Source: Thermohalobaculum sp039026375 | Lineage (GTDB): Bacteria; Pseudomonadota; Alphaproteobacteria; Rhodobacterales; Rhodobacteraceae | Assembly: GCA_039026375.1 (NCBI GenBank) | Contig: JBCCML010000004.1 | Location: 1-64,000 of the forward strand | Direction of reading: 5' to 3' | DNA length: 64,000 nt | In this document: positions 1-9,287 of the stretch, in pieces | How the letters are laid out: each line of letters starts with the position of its first letter | How positions within the stretch are numbered: the stretch's first letter is position 1 | Notes under the pieces: generated by a model | What the model saw: the letters and a program-made list of their open reading frames with translations, nothing else | Database searches by the model: none | What the model was told of the DNA's origin: nothing | Translations under genes and position numbers: made by a program

Positions 1-2412
1 GACTTCGCAGACGGGCTATTGGGCGGGCTGGACCAAGCGAAGGACAGCCGCGGGTTGCTGGACTTCCAAGACCTGGTCACACGCGCCCGGCACCTTCTGA
101 CAGACCGCGATATGCGGGCATGGGTGCTCTACAAACTGGATCAGGGGATTGATCACATCCTGGTCGATGAGGCGCAGGATACCAGCCCGGAGCAATGGGC
201 GATCATTCAGGCCATCGCAGACGAATTCCTGTCGGGCGAGGGGGCGCGCCCAGCCGGCCGCTCGATCTTCGTCGTGGGCGACGAGAAGCAATCGATTTAT
301 TCGTTCCAGGGGGCAGAGCCGCGGGCTTTTGGCAGAATGCGCGACTGGTTCGATGATCGCCTGGCTCAGATTGGGCCGCCCCTGGGACAACCGCGACTGG
401 AGACATCCTATCGCTCGGCCCCAGCCATTCTGAACTTCGTGGACGCCGTCTTTCAAGGTGACGTCGGGCGCGGCCTGACCGCCACCGGTGAGCCCGTCCG
501 CCACCTGGCCCACCGATCGGAGGCCTGGGGACGGGTGGATTTGTGGCCGCTGGTCGATAAACCAGCAGGTGCCGACGAGGCAGAGTGGTGGGAACCGGTC
601 GATAAGCCCCCGCCCGCGCACCCCAAGCGCCTGCTGGCTGACAAAGTTGCCGAACAGATTGGCCATATCCTGCTGCATGAGCATCTGCCGGGGCGTGATG
701 GCGCGGCGGGGCAGAAGGTACGCCCGCAAGACATCATGGTCTTGTTGGCCGGTCGGCGGCCGCTGGCGCCTTGGCTGATCCGCGGCCTGAAGGCACGGGG
801 TATTCCGGTCGCGGGGGCGGACCGGCTGGCGCTGACAGCAGAACTGGCGGTACAGGACCTGATGGCAGTGATGCGGATCGTGACGCTGCCATCCGATGAT
901 TTGTCGTTGGCGGCGCTACTGCGTTCCCCCCTCTGCGGTTTGACCGAGGAGGAGCTGTTCAATTTGGCCCACCGTCGTGCGGGGACACTCTGGCAGTCGG
1001 TGGACGCCTCGGATCACACGAACACAAAGGCTTTCCTGTCCGAGATCGTCAACGCCGCGGATTATGAGCGTCCCTATGAGTTCCTGGAGCGCGTGTTGGG
1101 TACCCATGACGGTCGGCGGAAGCTGCTGGCCAGGTTGGGGCCCGAGGCCGAGGAGGCGATCGACGAACTCCTTGTGCAGGCCCTGGTATTCGAGACGCAC
1201 GAAGTCCCCTCGTTGGCGGGCTTCCTGACATGGCTTGAAGCCGGCGACATCCAGGTCAAACGCGAGATGGACCGGGGACAAGATGCGGTGCGCGTGATGA
1301 CCGTCCACGGCGCAAAGGGGTTGGAAGCGCCGATCGTGATCTTGCCTGACACAGTATCGGGCGGCGGACGGGCACGTGGCGGTGCAAACCTTTTGAAGCT
1401 TGAGGGTTCGGGCAACACACCAGATCTGATCGTTTGGGCGGGCAGCAAAACCCAAGACGACCCCATCACCGCTCAGGCGCGTGCAGATCAGGAGGATCGT
1501 GCTCAAGCTGAGCGCGCGCGTCTATTGTATGTCGCGCTGACCAGGGCCGAAGACTGGCTGATCCTCGCTGGCGCGCGGCTAGATCGGGAATCAGCAGATA
1601 GCTGGTATCCCCTGTTGACTGCCGGAATGGAGCGGTTGGCAGCGGACGAAGGTTTGGTCAAGGAGCTATCGAGCCCAACAGGGGCCGGCGTCATGCGTCG
1701 GTTCGAGATTGGCACTCGGCCCGCCGAAGTCCCGACGCGAGACGAAGTAAGCGCCGAACCGGAAACATTGTCCAAATGGCTGAAGCCCGCCGCGATCGAG
1801 CCACGGGTGGAAAGAGGCGCGCCATCAGGCCTGGGCAAAGGTTTGGACAAACACACCGCAGGTTCGGGCCTGGACCCGGCAACGGCTCGGCTACGTGGAT
1901 CAGCGATCCATCTGGCACTGGAGCATTTGCCAGCCATGCCTACACCCGAGAGACCCGCCGCCGGAGAGGAGTTGTTAGCACATGCCTTCCCCAGTCTATC
2001 AGCAGGATTGCGCAAAGACGCGCTGGCCGAAGCACTACGTACACTCGGTCTGCCGTTTGCAAGCCAAGTCTTTGGACCAGAATCCCTAGCAGAAGTGACC
2101 GTGGCAATAGACGCCCCAGATGGCGGGCGTCGAATGATTGGCCGGATTGACCGCCTGATCCCGGGCGACGCTCAGATCTTGCTGGTTGACATCAAGACCG
2201 ATGGCGCGCCTCCCGCCAAGCCTGATGACGTGCCTCATGCATATCTTGCTCAGCTAGGGGCCTATGCCTCAGCCGTCCGCCCAAGTTGGCCGGATCAGCA
2301 TTTGCAATTGGCGATACTTTGGACCGCAAGCGCCGAGATAATGGCTGTTGACGCTCATACAGCCGATCAAAAGTTCCGTGAGGCTAAATTCGCGCGTACC
2401 GGGCGAGCTTGA
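1..2412 (+). CDS. addA: Double-strand break repair helicase-nuclease AddA, 5'-truncated by window edge
   Basis: AddA is the UvrD-type helicase and nuclease subunit of the AddAB complex, which resects DNA double-strand ends for recombination. The reading frame is open from base 1, so this is the C-terminal part (803 codons; alphaproteobacterial AddA is usually about 1100 aa). Visible helicase motifs are DEAQDT (about codon 56), GDEKQSIYSF (about 93), VHGAKGLEAP (about 435) and LYVALTRAEDW (about 509). A C-terminal RecB-type nuclease motif VDIKTD lies near codon 730. A TTG at base 19 could be read as a start but is internal: homology-like sequence continues upstream of it. addB is expected just outside the window. 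trxA follows 79 bp downstream on the same strand. Confidence 0.95.
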   Translation, partial: DFADGLLGGLDQAKDSRGLLDFQDLVTRARHLLTDRDMRAWVLYKLDQGIDHILVDEAQDTSPEQWAIIQAIADEFLSGEGARPAGRSIFVVGDEKQSIYSFQGAEPRAFGRMRDWFDDRLAQIGPPLGQPRLETSYRSAPAILNFVDAVFQGDVGRGLTATGEPVRHLAHRSEAWGRVDLWPLVDKPAGADEAEWWEPVDKPPPAHPKRLLADKVAEQIGHILLHEHLPGRDGAAGQKVRPQDIMVLLAGRRPLAPWLIRGLKARGIPVAGADRLALTAELAVQDLMAVMRIVTLPSDDLSLAALLRSPLCGLTEEELFNLAHRRAGTLWQSVDASDHTNTKAFLSEIVNAADYERPYEFLERVLGTHDGRRKLLARLGPEAEEAIDELLVQALVFETHEVPSLAGFLTWLEAGDIQVKREMDRGQDAVRVMTVHGAKGLEAPIVILPDTVSGGGRARGGANLLKLEGSGNTPDLIVWAGSKTQDDPITAQARADQEDRAQAERARLLYVALTRAEDWLILAGARLDRESADSWYPLLTAGMERLAADEGLVKELSSPTGAGVMRRFEIGTRPAEVPTRDEVSAEPETLSKWLKPAAIEPRVERGAPSGLGKGLDKHTAGSGLDPATARLRGSAIHLALEHLPAMPTPERPAAGEELLAHAFPSLSAGLRKDALAEALRTLGLPFASQVFGPESLAEVTVAIDAPDGGRRMIGRIDRLIPGDAQILLVDIKTDGAPPAKPDDVPHAYLAQLGAYASAVRPSWPDQHLQLAILWTASAEIMAVDAHTADQKFREAKFARTGRA

Positions 2413-2491
2413 TTCCCAGAACGCGCAGGCCTATTTTCGGCGGCCCAATACCAGAGCGTCAGATACCCGACGCCTAACGGAGGAACGAACC

Positions 2492-2812
2492 ATGGCGACC
2501 ATTGCCGTGACCGACGACAGCTTTGATACCGACGTCCTCAGCGCCGACGGACCCGTCGTGGTGGACTTCTGGGCCGAGTGGTGTGGCCCCTGCAAACAGA
2601 TCGGCCCGGCGCTGGAAGAGATCGCTGCCGAGATGAATGGGCAGGTCACGATCGCCAAGATCAATATCGACGATAGCCCGAATGCGCCAGCAAAGTACGG
2701 CGTGCGTGGCATCCCTACGCTGCTGCTGTTCAAAGGCGGTGAGGTCGTGGACAAGAAGGTTGGCGCCGCGCCGAAGCGCGCAATCGAGAGCTGGATCTCC
2801 GGCGCGCTCTGA
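2492..2812 (+). CDS. trxA: Thioredoxin
   Basis: Small cytoplasmic disulfide reductase of 106 aa. The active site WCGPC has Cys31 and Cys34, and the cis-proline loop GIPT has Pro75, all at canonical spacing. The ATG at 2492 is chosen because GGAGG at 2479-2483 sits 8 bases upstream and the protein then has the normal thioredoxin length; the same frame is open further upstream without a fitting ribosome site. It follows addA and is followed by an intrinsic terminator, so it ends this plus-strand unit. trxA next to addA is common in Rhodobacteraceae. Confidence 0.97.
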   Translation: MATIAVTDDSFDTDVLSADGPVVVDFWAEWCGPCKQIGPALEEIAAEMNGQVTIAKINIDDSPNAPAKYGVRGIPTLLLFKGGEVVDKKVGAAPKRAIESWISGAL

Positions 2813-2820
2813 GGTTTAGG

Positions 2821-2850
2821 AGGGTCCGGGCAACGACACTGGACCCTTTC
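2821..2850 (+). terminator. Intrinsic terminator after trxA
   Basis: Inverted repeat AGGGTCC (2821-2827) and GGACCCT (2841-2847) with a 13-base loop, followed by TTTC. It begins 8 bases after the trxA stop and lies between the convergent trxA and folC genes. Confidence 0.7.
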
Positions 2851-2854
2851 TCAC

Positions 2855-4159
2855 CTAGTTGGGCATGCCGTGGCCGTTCAGCCCCAAGACATGCCCAGCA
2901 AGGTACAATGATCCGCAAATCATAATGCGCATCGGGGCGGTCTCTGCTGCCAGATCATGAATTGCGTCTGAAACGCTTTCAGCTTGGTCTGCGGGGGCGC
3001 CGGCGTCGCCAGCCATGCGGGCCAGATCTGCGGCGAGGATCGACGCGGGCGCATCAGGGATCGTGACGGTCTGGATTGATCGCACCCTGGGCGCAAGCGG
3101 GCGCAGGTAATCCGATGCCGCCTTGGTATCCAACATGCCCACAATCAGGTGCACGGGATGACCGCCCGAGGCGTGCCATTCGTCCAATTGGGCGGCCAAG
3201 GCCTCGCCCGCGGCCGGGTTGTGGCCGCCATCGATCCAGAGTTCGGCTCCTTCGGGCAGTGCCTCCAACAGAGCGCCCGCGGTCAGCCGCTGAAGTCGGG
3301 CCGGCCAGTTGACATTCGTCAAGGCAGCCTGGCAGGCCGAATCGGACGCGCTGAGGACGCGCAAGGCGGCGATGGCCGCGCCCGCATTCTCGATCTGATG
3401 CGGTCCTGGAAGGCGCGGCAGGTCCAGATCCAGCAGCCCACGCTCATCCTGATAGACAAGGCGGCCATGCTCCATTCGCACGACCCAATCCTGGCCGTTG
3501 ATCAATAGAGGCGCGCCCACTTCCGCGGCGCGGGCCTCAATGACTTCTCGTGCTTGGTCACTCTGACGGGCAACCACGCAAGGGACGCCGGGCTTCAGAA
3601 TACCAGCCTTCTCGCCCGCAATCTCAGCCAGCGTCTCACCAAGATATTGCTGATGATCTAGGTCAACTGGCGTGATCACTGTAAGGGCCGGCTGCGCAAT
3701 CACATTCGTCGCGTCCAAACGGCCGCCCAGCCCAACCTCCAGCAACAGGTGATCCGCTGGCATCCGCGAGAACGCCAGCAGCGCCGCGACCGTCGTAATC
3801 TCGAAGAAGGTGATAGGCGCTTCGCCGTTGGCTCGCTTGCACTCGGCCAACAACGCCGCAAGATCCGGTTCTGCGATCAGGGTGCCCGCCAGACGGATCC
3901 GCTCGTGAAATCGGACAAGATGCGGCGATGTGTAAGCATGGACCGAGCTGCCGGTACTCTCCAACCCCGCCCGGATCATCGCCAGCGTCGACCCCTTGCC
4001 GTTCGTGCCCGCGATATGGACCACAGGTGGTAACTTCTGCTCGGGATGGTCGAGCACCGCCAGCAACCGCCAGACACGATCCAATGTCAGATCGATCAGC
4101 TTCGGGTGCAGCGCCAGCAATCGGTCCAGGATGGCATCGCTGCCAGTCGCCTGCCTCAC
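2855..4159 (-). CDS. folC: Bifunctional dihydrofolate synthase / folylpolyglutamate synthase
   Basis: Adds glutamate to dihydropteroate and to reduced folates in the cytoplasm, using ATP. The 434-aa protein has the Mur-ligase-like P-loop GTNGKGS at residues 51-57, and further Mur-ligase features such as LLEVGLGGRLDATN and the DGGHNP segment of the C-terminal domain. Length is normal for the family. The start ATG overlaps the accD stop by 4 bp (ATGA), indicating translational coupling; accD-folC is a conserved pair in proteobacteria. Confidence 0.95.
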   Translation of the reverse strand: MRQATGSDAILDRLLALHPKLIDLTLDRVWRLLAVLDHPEQKLPPVVHIAGTNGKGSTLAMIRAGLESTGSSVHAYTSPHLVRFHERIRLAGTLIAEPDLAALLAECKRANGEAPITFFEITTVAALLAFSRMPADHLLLEVGLGGRLDATNVIAQPALTVITPVDLDHQQYLGETLAEIAGEKAGILKPGVPCVVARQSDQAREVIEARAAEVGAPLLINGQDWVVRMEHGRLVYQDERGLLDLDLPRLPGPHQIENAGAAIAALRVLSASDSACQAALTNVNWPARLQRLTAGALLEALPEGAELWIDGGHNPAAGEALAAQLDEWHASGGHPVHLIVGMLDTKAASDYLRPLAPRVRSIQTVTIPDAPASILAADLARMAGDAGAPADQAESVSDAIHDLAAETAPMRIMICGSLYLAGHVLGLNGHGMPN

Positions 4160-5097
4160 GGATTCGCGCCCTGGTCGGTGTCTGCAACCGGAGTAGCTAA
4201 GGCCTGGGCTTCGGGGACGGGCGGCATCAGATCCCCATGCACACGTGGGGGCTTGCGCATTAACAGACGCAGCACTTGCGCAAGTTCCTCACGCATCTCG
4301 CCACGCGGTACGACGCGGTCGATCATGCCGTGGTCCAGGAGATACTCGGAGCGCTGGAACCCTTCAGGCAGCTTCTCGCGGATCGTCTGTTCGATCACCC
4401 GGGGGCCAGCAAAGCAGATCAATGCGCCTGGCTCTGCCAGATGCACGTCTCCCAGCATCGCGTAAGAAGCGGTCACACCACCTGTCGTCGGGTGGGTCAG
4501 CACAACAATGAAGGGCAGCCCAGCCTCACGCAGCATCTGCACCGCAACTGTAGTGCGCGGCATTTGCATAAGGGACAGGATCCCCTCCTGCATACGAGCC
4601 CCACCAGCTGCTGCGAAGCAGACCACGGGGTTGCCGCCGGCGACAGCGATCTCAGCCGCTTTCAGCAGAGCATTTCCGACGGCCATGCCCATAGAGCCGC
4701 CCATGAAGGAGAAGTCCTGAGCAGCGACCACCGTCTCCAGCCCAAAAATCGGACCCTTGACCAGCAACATCGCCTCGGTCTCGCCCGTCTTGCGGCGGGC
4801 ATCGCGCATACGATCTGAATAACGTTTCTCATCGCGAAACTGCAGTGGATCGGCCAACGCCTCAGGCACCTCAATGTCCACATAGATACCGGCATCGAAT
4901 AGCGCCTTGAAGCGATCACGGGGTCCAATGGGCATGTGATAGCCGCAATGCGGGCAGACATTTAGGTTCGCAGTCAGCTCGCGATGAAAGATCATCTGGC
5001 CACAACCCGGGCACGTCACCCATAGATTCTCGGGCATGTCGCGCCGGGTGAAGATCGATTTGATCCTCGACGGCACGTAATCGGTGATCCAGTTCAT
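4156..5097 (-). CDS. accD: Acetyl-CoA carboxylase carboxyltransferase subunit beta
   Basis: The beta subunit of the carboxyltransferase moves the carboxyl group from carboxybiotin to acetyl-CoA, the committed step of fatty acid synthesis, together with AccA. The 313-aa protein has the N-terminal four-cysteine zinc ribbon (Cys29, Cys32, Cys48, Cys51) and the crotonase-like core with GGARMQEG. The last roughly 20 residues (Pro/Ala-rich) extend beyond the core. It sits upstream of folC with a 4-bp overlap. In many alphaproteobacteria trpA lies directly upstream; here two extra genes intervene. Confidence 0.96.
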   Translation of the reverse strand: MNWITDYVPSRIKSIFTRRDMPENLWVTCPGCGQMIFHRELTANLNVCPHCGYHMPIGPRDRFKALFDAGIYVDIEVPEALADPLQFRDEKRYSDRMRDARRKTGETEAMLLVKGPIFGLETVVAAQDFSFMGGSMGMAVGNALLKAAEIAVAGGNPVVCFAAAGGARMQEGILSLMQMPRTTVAVQMLREAGLPFIVVLTHPTTGGVTASYAMLGDVHLAEPGALICFAGPRVIEQTIREKLPEGFQRSEYLLDHGMIDRVVPRGEMREELAQVLRLLMRKPPRVHGDLMPPVPEAQALATPVADTDQGANP

Positions 5098-5164
5098 TCT
5101 CGGTCCCGGAGTTCAACGGTGCTCTGCCATATAGGGACCACGCGCGCCATGCAACAGGAGCGAC

Positions 5165-5836
5165 TTAACGATAGGGCGCGCGCCAACCGGCAGCCAATGC
5201 TTCGGCTTCAGTGCAGAACCAACGCTCACCCCGGGCCGTGTTGATCCGCGTTCGAGCATACCATTGTGACCAGGGCGTGTGGTAGATGCGCCCATTGGCG
5301 GAGATGTTGCCCTTGATAGGGCAACCCGCCGGGGCAGTTGCCTGGGCAGTTTCCCACATCTGAGCCCGGACGACTTCGGGTGGCTCGAAGGTTCCGCCCC
5401 ATAGGCCCAGACTAGCATTGCGCGCCGAGACTTCCTCGGCGAGGTATTCATTCGAGAACCTCCGGTATGCGATCGCCAGACCCATAGCCACCATTCGGGA
5501 ATTCAGGTCGGTACTGCCTGCCCGGCAAACTGCGATCAGGCGGTCATAGCGGTCGCGTTCGGTACCCCTGCAGGTGACCAAGGCGTTTCCCACAAGGTCT
5601 CGCAACCCGTCCAGTGCCGCAACACCGCATCGATAGTCACGGCCGCGGTCGTCCCAGCAAGTCTGTCGAGTCTCGGGCGCATCAATCCCGTGCAGGCGCA
5701 CGGTGCGCCCGTCGATGATCAGTGTGTCACCATCCACGAGGCGCGCAGGGCCGGAGACGGTCTCGGCAATAGCCAGCCCGCAAAGTGCCAGCAAAGCCAC
5801 AGCCGTGCTGGTAAATCTCGCGATGATCCCGTTCAC
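5165..5836 (-). CDS. Secreted thermonuclease-like (SNase) protein with C-terminal sunset-like domain
   Basis: Predicted exported nuclease, 223 aa. Residues 1-24 form a signal peptide ending AIA. An SNase-fold domain follows, with the metal- and phosphate-binding pattern LVDGDTL, VRLHG (Arg47) and IDAPE (Asp52, Glu55), then a catalytic-Arg-like RDRYDR segment. The C-terminal 50 residues carry CPIKGNIS...IYH...Y.RT.I...GERWFCTEAEA...GWR, which resembles the small sunset domain attached to some secreted nucleases. Cysteines at 60, 70 and near the C-terminus could form disulfides. It lies between the accD and trp genes, an insertion in an otherwise conserved block. Substrate is unknown. Confidence 0.8.
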   Translation of the reverse strand: MNGIIARFTSTAVALLALCGLAIAETVSGPARLVDGDTLIIDGRTVRLHGIDAPETRQTCWDDRGRDYRCGVAALDGLRDLVGNALVTCRGTERDRYDRLIAVCRAGSTDLNSRMVAMGLAIAYRRFSNEYLAEEVSARNASLGLWGGTFEPPEVVRAQMWETAQATAPAGCPIKGNISANGRIYHTPWSQWYARTRINTARGERWFCTEAEALAAGWRAPYR

Positions 5837-5885
5837 CGGGATAGTCTACACACCCAGACCCTTGTAGCCAATGAATGCCGCTGGG

Positions 5886-6695
5886 TCAGGCGTTTAGGCG
5901 ACCGCCAAACTCCGAAAGAGCATCCGCCAGTTTCTCGGGACGCTCCAGAGGCACTAGATGCCCACAATCAGCCCATTCCATGCGCTCGACGTCTGCCATG
6001 CGGTTCAGCCAGCCTTCGACGATATCGCGATCCAGGAAGACGCGGTCACAAAGACCGGTGATGTTTAGCGTGGGTATGCTCAAACTGTCCCAGGGGAAGG
6101 CCCAATCTGCCTGAGCCGAATTGCGCATCAGGTTTGCGTGGCCGTGCTCAGGCGGTAATGGGGCAATCTCAACCTTCAGCATGTTGGGCCGCACGCTCTC
6201 CAAGAAGTCAGGGTTGACCAGCATTGGGAATGTCGCATCCATCATCACGCCCACGCCAGTTTTTGCGGCGAATAGGCCCAAGCCGTCATTCACCCAGGCG
6301 ATACGCGGGCCGATCTCGCGAATGGTATTCAGGTAGACCAACCCTGCGGCATCCACGCCCGCGCGAATGGCTTGCGCCGCGAAGAGCCCACCGATGGAAA
6401 GCCCAACCAGAATCGGGCGCTTTGGGCCCAAGGTCTGGCAGACATGGACCAGGTCATTGACGATCAAGTCTGGCGTCAGTTCGACGCCAGAGGCAAATGG
6501 GCTGTCTGTCTGGCCGCGGAAGTTGTAGCTCAGCGTCCCAAACCCCTGGGTGCGCAGCGCAGGTGCCACAACGGCCTCCCAATGATCGGTGGTGCCGGTC
6601 AATGCGTTCACGAAGACAAAGGTGGGTTTGCCGCCTTCCGATGCATGATGCAGGTAGAAGAGGGCGTTTTGGTCGTCGAGGGTCAGGTGCGGCAT
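5886..6695 (-). CDS. Alpha/beta hydrolase
   Basis: A 269-aa alpha/beta-hydrolase-fold enzyme. The nucleophile elbow GLSIGG places Ser100, an acidic residue is likely in the GLCDRVFLD strand region, and the catalytic His246 is in DCGHLVPLE. The oxyanion segment FVNALTG and the YNFRGQTDS loop resemble the PcaD/3-oxoadipate enol-lactonase branch, but no pathway genes are nearby, so the substrate is not assigned. No signal peptide; probably cytoplasmic. It lies 42 bp downstream of trpA on the same strand and may be co-transcribed. Confidence 0.85.
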   Translation of the reverse strand: MPHLTLDDQNALFYLHHASEGGKPTFVFVNALTGTTDHWEAVVAPALRTQGFGTLSYNFRGQTDSPFASGVELTPDLIVNDLVHVCQTLGPKRPILVGLSIGGLFAAQAIRAGVDAAGLVYLNTIREIGPRIAWVNDGLGLFAAKTGVGVMMDATFPMLVNPDFLESVRPNMLKVEIAPLPPEHGHANLMRNSAQADWAFPWDSLSIPTLNITGLCDRVFLDRDIVEGWLNRMADVERMEWADCGHLVPLERPEKLADALSEFGGRLNA

Positions 6696-6737
6696 GACTG
6701 GTATCCACGGGGCAGGTTAGCCGCCGCTGATCGCGTG

Positions 6738-7535
6738 TCAGCGGCGCACGCTGTGGGCCCCATCCGCCAGCGCGCGGACGAAATCCAGCACATCCGCCGG
6801 TGATTGGCCAGCGCCGATGCGATCAACGATGGCCGAGCCGACGACGACACCATCAGCGACACCTGCGATCGCAGCCGAATTTTCTGGTGTCTTGATGCCG
6901 AAGCCCACGCAAACCGGCAGATCGGTCGCCGCTTTGATCCGGATAACGTCCGGTGCAACCGCCTCAGCCTGAGCAGATGCGGCGCCTGTGATCCCGGTGA
7001 TCGACACGTAATAGACAAAGCCCGACGTGTTCTTGAGCACTGCCGGCAGACGCCGATCGTCTGTCGTGGGCGTTGCCAATCGGATAAAGTGCAGACCAGC
7101 TTCGGCAGCAGGCAGACACAGTTCTTCGTCCTCCTCCGGCGGCAGATCAACGACGATCAAACCGTCAATACCGGCTTCCTTGGCATCGGTCAGGAACGCT
7201 TCGACGCCATGGGAGTAGATTGGGTTGTAGTAGCCCATCAGGATGACCGGAGTGGTGTCGTCTTGTTGCCGGAAGTCGCGCACCATCTGCAGCGTGCGGG
7301 CAAGGGTCATTCCCGCCTCCAGCGCACGTTGACCTGCCACCTGAATCGACGGACCGTCGGCCATGGGGTCAGTGAACGACATACCTAGCTCGATGATATC
7401 AACACCCGCACCCGGCAGCCCGCACACAATCTCCAGTGCCGCGTCATAGTCCGGGTCCCCGGCCATGACGAAGGAGACGAAGGCGGCTTTACCTTCGGCG
7501 CCCAGCGCCGCAAACTTACTGTCGATACGGGACAT
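6738..7535 (-). CDS. trpA: Tryptophan synthase alpha subunit
   Basis: Cleaves indole-3-glycerol phosphate to indole and glyceraldehyde 3-phosphate; indole is channelled to TrpB. The 265-aa TIM barrel shows the catalytic pair Glu49 (IIELG) and Asp60 (DPMADGPS) in standard positions, plus the phosphate-binding loop around GFGIKTPE and VVGSAIV. The usual GVPFSDP motif reads GMSFTDP here, a conservative change. It is separated from trpB by a small YodC-like gene, whereas trpB-trpA are usually adjacent. Confidence 0.96.
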   Translation of the reverse strand: MSRIDSKFAALGAEGKAAFVSFVMAGDPDYDAALEIVCGLPGAGVDIIELGMSFTDPMADGPSIQVAGQRALEAGMTLARTLQMVRDFRQQDDTTPVILMGYYNPIYSHGVEAFLTDAKEAGIDGLIVVDLPPEEDEELCLPAAEAGLHFIRLATPTTDDRRLPAVLKNTSGFVYYVSITGITGAASAQAEAVAPDVIRIKAATDLPVCVGFGIKTPENSAAIAGVADGVVVGSAIVDRIGAGQSPADVLDFVRALADGAHSVRR

Positions 7536-7569
7536 CTGCTCCCCCTAGGCCGGACGGTCTCGGGCCGCC

Positions 7570-7941
7570 TCAGTCCCCTTTGCGGTAGAATTTCTTATCG
7601 CGGGGCTTGCCGTCCCAGCCGCTCTTGCGCGGCGGTCCGTCATGATCGCGATCGCTACGGTCATTTCGGTCACGGTCTCGACCACCACTGTAAGGCTTAC
7701 CGCCACCGTCGCGGTCACCGCCATAGGGCTTGCCCCCGCCGCCACCACGATCGCCGCGCCCCCCCTGGTCTTCGCGGAACTCCCACTTGTTCAGCAAAGC
7801 AGGGTTGAAGGTATCGCGGCCGATCACCCCTTCATTGCACCAAACGGTGTGCACCGTGTCGTCTTCAGCGACGTCTTCCACGCACATGCGCATCGATCCG
7901 GATTTCAGAACGACAAGGTCGCCGATGTAGAATTTAGACAT
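7570..7941 (-). CDS. YodC/DUF2158-like small protein with Gly/Arg/Asp-rich tail
   Basis: A 123-aa protein. The N-terminal half (about 1-55: FYIGDLVVLKSG, MRMCVEDV, VWCNEG) matches the compact beta-rich pattern of DUF2158/YodC proteins. The C-terminal half is low-complexity and disordered, built from repeats of GGRGDRGGGGG, KPYGGDRDGGG and DRDRNDRSDRD; it resembles RGG-type nucleic-acid-binding tails. The ATG at 7941 is preferred because the DUF starts there and GAAAGG lies upstream; an in-frame start at 7971 would add ten atypical residues. It sits between trpA and trpB on the same strand. Function unknown; RNA binding by the tail is only a guess. Confidence 0.75.
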   Translation of the reverse strand: MSKFYIGDLVVLKSGSMRMCVEDVAEDDTVHTVWCNEGVIGRDTFNPALLNKWEFREDQGGRGDRGGGGGKPYGGDRDGGGKPYSGGRDRDRNDRSDRDHDGPPRKSGWDGKPRDKKFYRKGD

Positions 7942-8066
7942 TGGGCCACAGGCCTTTCGTTGCGGGCGCACCGCGAGTTGGGGGCCAGCGGCCCATCAAA
8001 GGTTGCGCCTATTACGCTTCGTACCGCGGCCTTGTCCAGTCCACTTCGGCGTCCATCCAAAGCAAA

Positions 8067-9287
8067 CTACATGTCCTCGCCAAGCGCCTCGGCAACAGTA
8101 AAGATATCCTTGTCGCCACGACCGCACATGTTCATCACAAGCAAGTGGTCTTGGGGCAGATCACCAGCGATCTTAGCGACGTGCGCCAGGGCGTGGCTGG
8201 GCTCTAGTGCGGGGATGATCCCTTCAGTCCGGCAGCACAGTTTGAATGCCTCCAACGCCTCGGTGTCCGTGACACTGACATACTGAACCCGGCCGGTATC
8301 GTGAAGCCAGGAGTGTTCGGGCCCGATGCCCGGGTAGTCCAAACCGGCACTGATCGAGTGGCCTTCTAGGATCTGCCCCGCCTGGTCCTGCAAAAGGTAG
8401 GTCCGGTTGCCGTGCAAGACGCCCGGGCGCCCTCCAGTCAGACTGGCGCAATGCTCCATGCGGTCGTCAACGCCGTGGCCACCCGCTTCCACACCAATGA
8501 TCTGAACGTCCGTGTCGTCCAGGAACGGGTGGAACAGGCCCATGGCATTCGAGCCACCGCCGATGCAGGCGATGATCGTGTCGGGCAAGCGCCCCTCGGC
8601 TTCGGCCAATTGCGCCTTCGTCTCCTTGCCAATGATCGACTGGAAGTCGCGCACCATGGCAGGATACGGATGCGGCCCTGCAACTGTCCCAATGCAGTAG
8701 AAGGTGTTCTGCACGTTAGTCACCCAGTCGCGCAGCGCTTCATTCATCGCGTCCTTTAGCGTGCCGCGTCCAGCCGTCACGGGCACCACTTGGGCGCCAA
8801 GTAGCTTCATCCGGAAGACATTTGGCTTTTGACGCTCGACGTCATGGGCGCCCATGAAGACGATGCACTCCAGCCCGAAACGCGCGCAAACCGTGGCCGT
8901 CGCAACACCGTGCTGCCCTGCGCCAGTCTCGGCGATGATGCGGGTCTTGCCCATGCGCCGCGCCAGTAGGATCTGGCCCAACACATTGTTAATCTTGTGC
9001 GCGCCGGTATGGTTCAACTCATCCCGTTTAAGGTAGATCTTCGCACCACCCAGTTCCTCGGTGAGCCGTGGGGCAAAGTAGAGTGGACTAGGCCGTCCCA
9101 CGTAGTGCTTCCATAGGTCGTCCATCTCCGCCCAGAAAGAGGGATCCGTCTTCGCCTTCTGATACTCCGCCTCAAGGTCCAAGATCAGCGGCATAAGCGT
9201 TTCGGACACGAAACGACCGCCAAATTGGCCAAAACGTCCCTTATCGTCAGGGCCAGTGCGAAAGCTATTGGGCGTCGCTTCGTTCAT
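8067..9287 (-). CDS. trpB: Tryptophan synthase beta subunit
   Basis: PLP enzyme joining indole and serine to make tryptophan, in an alpha2-beta2 complex with TrpA. 406 aa with the Schiff-base motif HTGAHKINN (Lys98) and the glycine-rich phosphate-binding loop CIGGGSNAMG. Start choice: the sequence reads AAGGAG, ATG ATT ATG. The first ATG (9293) abuts the Shine-Dalgarno sequence with no spacing, while the second (9287) is 6 bases away, so 9287 is taken as the start. A GNAT gene lies immediately upstream and trpF beyond it. Confidence 0.97.
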   Translation of the reverse strand: MNEATPNSFRTGPDDKGRFGQFGGRFVSETLMPLILDLEAEYQKAKTDPSFWAEMDDLWKHYVGRPSPLYFAPRLTEELGGAKIYLKRDELNHTGAHKINNVLGQILLARRMGKTRIIAETGAGQHGVATATVCARFGLECIVFMGAHDVERQKPNVFRMKLLGAQVVPVTAGRGTLKDAMNEALRDWVTNVQNTFYCIGTVAGPHPYPAMVRDFQSIIGKETKAQLAEAEGRLPDTIIACIGGGSNAMGLFHPFLDDTDVQIIGVEAGGHGVDDRMEHCASLTGGRPGVLHGNRTYLLQDQAGQILEGHSISAGLDYPGIGPEHSWLHDTGRVQYVSVTDTEALEAFKLCCRTEGIIPALEPSHALAHVAKIAGDLPQDHLLVMNMCGRGDKDIFTVAEALGEDM

